Below are positions 26,488 to 28,444 of a stretch of DNA of 28,444 bases, in pieces. Where the stretch lies: positions 1 through 28,444 of IMG/VR virus record IMGVR_UViG_3300006617_000006, one strand, 5' to 3'. The notes under the pieces are model-generated. The model had not been told where the DNA came from. It saw only the letters and a program-made list of their open reading frames with translations, and ran no database searches. Position numbers and translations under genes: made by a program. The first letter of the stretch is position 1; each line of letters begins with the position of its first letter. Source of the stretch: a virus.

Positions 26488-27046
26488 AGTTTATTGTAAC
26501 TTGATTAGATAAAATTCTATATAATTTTTTGCCTTCTATTTCAAACTCATATTCTGAGTCCGGTGTAAAACCAACCACGTCTCCAATAGACAAACCTGAG
26601 GAGCTTAATTCTTCGTTGCTATACACAAGCTCACCTTTTAATTTTTGTTCCGTTTCAGGAGCCCATACGTCTTTAATACCTATAGGGCTAACAAAGCAAT
26701 ATTCGTCCGGGCAATGCCACTCTCCGTTTCTTTTATAAGCAAATATTTGATCGGGCGCTACAAAGTATTCATTTTCTTTTAAAAAGCTTGCGCTATTTTT
26801 TTCTTCTCCCCTTATATCAATCCATCTTCTAAAAACATTATGATGTACAATTACAGTATCTCCCTTTTTAGGGGTTTTATAAGTTACTCCATATGCGGGT
26901 TCGTTAATTATAACACCAACCCTATTAACAAACACGTAGTCACGTTCACTAATTTCTGTGTTTAATATTAATTCATCCTGGCCAACATTTGTTTTATTGT
27001 TGTACCTTGATTCAGTAGATATAATATAATTGAATAAAGATTTCAT
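26462..27046 (-). CDS. GroES-like (co-chaperonin fold) protein candidate
   Basis: 194 residues. Two segments follow the GroES beta-barrel pattern. At 43-104 one sees GVIINEP, then KKGDTVIVHHN and ENEYFVAPDQIFAY. At 138-187 one sees KGELVYSNEEL, then SIGDVVGFTPDSEYEFEIEG, KLYRILSNQVTI. The element 'G-D-x-V... followed by Y/I-x-x... D/N-x-I/V' matches the end of GroES, where VGD...VLF and a final ILA-type strand occur. The two halves could be a duplication. Phages such as T4 (gp31) carry co-chaperonins needed to fold the capsid protein, so a place right before terminase and head genes makes sense. It ends in TGA, the only TGA stop here, and overlaps the next gene by 26 bases. Family assignment is motif-based and unverified. 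Confidence 0.5.
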   Translation of the reverse strand: MKSLFNYIISTESRYNNKTNVGQDELILNTEISERDYVFVNRVGVIINEPAYGVTYKTPKKGDTVIVHHNVFRRWIDIRGEEKNSASFLKENEYFVAPDQIFAYKRNGEWHCPDEYCFVSPIGIKDVWAPETEQKLKGELVYSNEELSSSGLSIGDVVGFTPDSEYEFEIEGKKLYRILSNQVTINYGQEKASN

Positions 27047-27265
27047 TTAATAGTCTAAATTGTATTCTATAGAGACAGCCATGTTTGAATTAAAAAATTT
27101 CCATGGTAACACCTCTTCGTTTTTTGTTATATATATTTTGTATCCTCCGCCATCTTCAAGTATATCGCATATTTTATGTCCACCATATACTTCTTGACCA
27201 ACCGAATAATGCATTGCTTCATTCTTGTAATCTTGGCCAATTGATATTTTTCTAATTAATTTCAT
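27047..27265 (-). CDS. Small conserved-type hypothetical protein
   Basis: 72 residues, no function recognised. The sequence has Lys/Tyr-rich strands, MKLIRKISIGQDYKN, then HYSVGQEVYGGHKI, DILEDGGGYKIYITKN and a C-terminal VSIEYNLDY. It looks like a small all-beta protein without membrane segment. The ATG follows the endolysin stop by 1 base, and its own stop abuts the next ATG directly. Tight packing supports that it is real. I have the impression that similar short proteins accompany lysis and terminase genes in marine Bacteroidota phages, but I cannot verify this. A role beside the GroES-like gene is only positional guesswork. Confidence 0.65.
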   Translation of the reverse strand: MKLIRKISIGQDYKNEAMHYSVGQEVYGGHKICDILEDGGGYKIYITKNEEVLPWKFFNSNMAVSIEYNLDY

Positions 27266-27266
27266 T

Positions 27267-27611
27267 TTAGTAAGTCCAAATTGTTGTATCAGGTGCTCCT
27301 GGATAACCTATACCCACATGCACAAAGTTGTTTTTTCTTGATATGCCTATTCTTTTAAAGCCTACTTCTATAGCGGCTTTAACTAATTTAAATGTTGCTT
27401 CACCGCCTACACATGCAATATCCACAGCGGCTCCGTGAGCGTGTTCGCCTGGTTTTGCTTTTTTAGCTTCAATAGGATGATCTGGACTTCTATAAGTAGA
27501 GGTTAATTTAATTGGAAAACCATAAGCCTCTCTAAGATTGTCAAGCATATCTAAAAGCTTTGTATCCATTTTATTAAATTCACTAAATTCAGATTCATTA
27601 AAGTATTTCAT
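27267..27611 (-). CDS. M15-type peptidase endolysin
   Basis: 114 residues, the normal size of a single M15 (VanY/L-alanyl-D-glutamate peptidase-like) domain. The zinc motif is complete: H57 and D64 in EHAHGAAVD (pattern H-x-x-G-x-A-x-D), and H98 in FVHVG. The segment TSTYRSPDHP is the usual 'S-x-Y-R-S' stretch of the family. The enzyme cuts peptide bridges in peptidoglycan to release progeny. It has no signal peptide, so it needs a holin, and two membrane genes lie immediately upstream. Its ATG at 27611 is 1 base after the stop of the 48-residue membrane gene. High confidence for the fold; the exact bond cut is not determined. Confidence 0.9.
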   Translation of the reverse strand: MKYFNESEFSEFNKMDTKLLDMLDNLREAYGFPIKLTSTYRSPDHPIEAKKAKPGEHAHGAAVDIACVGGEATFKLVKAAIEVGFKRIGISRKNNFVHVGIGYPGAPDTTIWTY

Positions 27612-27612
27612 T

Positions 27613-27759
27613 TTATTCCTTAATTTTTTTTATTATCATTAGTATTGTATAGCCTATTGATAGTAATAAAACTACCGTCTGTAGAGCTGTATTTATTTCC
27701 GGGATAATTGAAAATATCATCGCTCCTACGTTTATTCCAAAGATTTTTAAATCTTGCAT
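27613..27759 (-). CDS. Small membrane protein of the lysis cassette (second holin or holin partner candidate)
   Basis: A 48-residue ORF. It starts on the TAATG overlap with the holin candidate (ATG at 27757-27759 on the opposite strand, stop TAA shared at 27759-27761) and stops 1 base before the endolysin ATG. This exact fit to both neighbours supports it over the 67-codon ORF in another frame at 27620-27823. The protein has two possible hydrophobic helices, roughly 7-19 (FGINVGAMIFSII) and 24-43 (ALQTVVLLLSIGYTILMII), with a basic end KKIKE. Such a charged-tail two-helix peptide fits a small holin, antiholin or spanin-like partner. The function is inferred; no family is recognised. Confidence 0.75.
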   Translation of the reverse strand: MQDLKIFGINVGAMIFSIIPEINTALQTVVLLLSIGYTILMIIKKIKE

Positions 27760-28175
27760 TATTGTTTGTGTTTATTATTTCCAAATACTTTTTCCACGCC
27801 GCGAGATCCGAAATATCCTCCAATCACGATAGTTAAAAGTCCTGTTATTGAATCTAATGGATAACCCATGTACCACCCAGCTATATAACTAACTGTTAAA
27901 AATACTAATACAAGAGGGCGAACATTAGAAGCAAGCCATGAACCTGATCTAGCGTCTGCCACCCATCTTCTAGTTGTACCGTCTATTTCGGCACGTTCCA
28001 TTTTTAATTTTTCAAGAGCTATTTCTTTATCAGCATCGCTCATATCAGAACCACCTATTATAGCTTGTATAACGGATCCAACAGGTGTATCACCAGCGAT
28101 GGCTCCAACTACATTTGGTATTTTATCTAATAAAAATTTACCAACGCCGGTATCTTTAAATTTTTTCTTTTCCAT
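27759..28175 (-). CDS. Holin candidate, GTA 3TM holin type
   Basis: 138 residues. The N-terminal third is hydrophobic and amphipathic (12-41, VGKFLLDKIPNVVGAIAG). A charged helix at 45-70 follows. Two membrane-like segments come next, RPLVLVFLTVSYIAGWY (87-103) and SITGLLTIVIGGYFG (109-123), then SRGVEKVFG. The phrase W-x(n)-RP plus GYFGSRGVEK is what I associate with the 3TM holin family of gene-transfer agents and phages. Holins form the membrane lesion that lets the endolysin reach the wall. The next genes are a small membrane protein and an M15 endolysin, completing a lysis cassette. It starts on a TAATG overlap with the tail-fibre-like gene. An alternative is a structural membrane-associated protein. 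Confidence 0.75.
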   Translation of the reverse strand: MEKKKFKDTGVGKFLLDKIPNVVGAIAGDTPVGSVIQAIIGGSDMSDADKEIALEKLKMERAEIDGTTRRWVADARSGSWLASNVRPLVLVFLTVSYIAGWYMGYPLDSITGLLTIVIGGYFGSRGVEKVFGNNKHKQ

Positions 28176-28444
28176 TATTTAAAAGCCATATAAATCCAAG
28201 ATGTGCTACTTTCATTAAATGCACCTCCTGTAAATTCAAATCCTGTTGAAGTTAGTGTCACCCTTGTGTCGGATGCTTCTGCATTACTTAAATCAGCTAA
28301 TAATTGCTTCCCTACTCTTTGTGTATCAAAAATAACCCAATTTGAAACAGCACCTATATATCTTTTTACCATTAAAAAGCGTGGGGCAAATCCTAAAGAC
28401 TGTGCATTTCCTGCTGCACCAGTTCCTGTATAACTCCCTATCTT
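28175..28444 (-). CDS. Tail-fibre-like protein, C-terminal end only (5' part beyond the window)
   Basis: The frame stays open to the last base of the window, so the gene continues upstream and this is the 3' end (89 codons plus stop). The internal ATG at 28372 is not the start, because similar sequence continues before it. The visible end reads TGTGAAGNAQSLGFAPRFLM and then KRYIGAVSNWVIFDTQRVG, followed by TLTSTGFEFTGGAFNESS and WIYMAF. This pattern (G-x-G-N-A-x-x-L-G-F-x-P-R/D-F... W-x-I/L-F-D... ending YIYMAF) is a repeated beta-sandwich domain seen at the ends of fibre-like proteins of many marine phages. It probably contacts the host surface. It begins the left-going late block in this window. 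The domain impression is from memory, not from a search. Confidence 0.75.
   Translation of the reverse strand, partial: KIGSYTGTGAAGNAQSLGFAPRFLMVKRYIGAVSNWVIFDTQRVGKQLLADLSNAEASDTRVTLTSTGFEFTGGAFNESSTSWIYMAFK

Noticed and set aside
27620-27823. 67-codon ORF in the lysis region on the - strand
   Set aside because: It overlaps the holin candidate by 65 bases, is polar and unlike anything, while the 48-codon ORF at 27613-27759 fits both neighbours exactly and has membrane helices.
28203-28433. 76-codon + strand ORF at the right edge
   Set aside because: Antisense to the tail-fibre-like sequence, which is open to the window edge and has recognisable pattern.
753-28444. Reassigned stop codon as in some crAss-like phages
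   Set aside because: TAA, TAG and TGA are each used as stops at sensible gene ends and no genes are broken by in-frame TAG or TGA.
1-28444. tRNA genes, integrase, attachment sites or insertion sequences
   Set aside because: None was recognisable; there are no non-coding stretches long enough to hold them and no transposase or integrase motifs.

Overview
The window reads as part of the genome of a tailed, podovirus-like dsDNA phage with low GC: single lines counted by hand run mostly from about 17% to 35%. A Bacteroidota (flavobacterium-like, probably aquatic) host is inferred. The support is the strong A/T bias, A/T-rich leaders without an evident Shine-Dalgarno sequence before the capsid, portal, scaffold and terminase genes, and a BACON-like C-terminal domain on the tail protein. 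Gene order and the large 'stabilization/muzzle' protein resemble crAss-like and related short-tailed phages. That affiliation is inference only and was not tested against any database. All three stop codons are used as stops (TAA dominates; TAG after 10349 and 18773; TGA at 26462), so there is no sign of stop-codon reassignment.

Layout. (1) Positions 1-708, + strand: the 3' end of a class I ribonucleotide reductase large subunit gene, the last gene of a rightward DNA-metabolism arm. (2) Positions 707-750: an 11-bp-stem bidirectional terminator at the convergent junction. (3) Positions 753-28444: one nearly gapless block of - strand late genes, transcribed from the right edge toward position 753. 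In order of transcription it carries the C-terminal end of a tail-fibre-like protein; a lysis cassette (3TM-type holin candidate, a 48-residue membrane protein, M15-type endolysin); a conserved small protein; a GroES-like protein; a small-terminase candidate; large terminase; portal; scaffold; major capsid protein; a head-associated protein; two connector/ring proteins; a 1332-residue tail protein; a small protein; a GNAT-like protein; and four probable ejection (internal virion) proteins including one of 2492 residues.

How it works together. The left-pointing genes form a complete packaging, head, neck, tail, ejection and lysis programme with very tight spacing. Five junctions are TAATG overlaps (28175, 27759, 26242, 17135, 11521), suggesting translational coupling. 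A strong hairpin directly after the capsid gene may shape transcript levels.

Most interesting points: the 2492-residue virion protein with an intact-looking HAD phosphatase motif set and a C-terminal HEXXH metallopeptidase motif; a sharply GC-shifted patch inside the terminase ATPase; a GroES-like gene placed next to the head genes; an 11-residue-periodic Ala/Gln/Asn-rich ejection-type protein; and a 48-codon lysis-region gene that a length cutoff easily misses.
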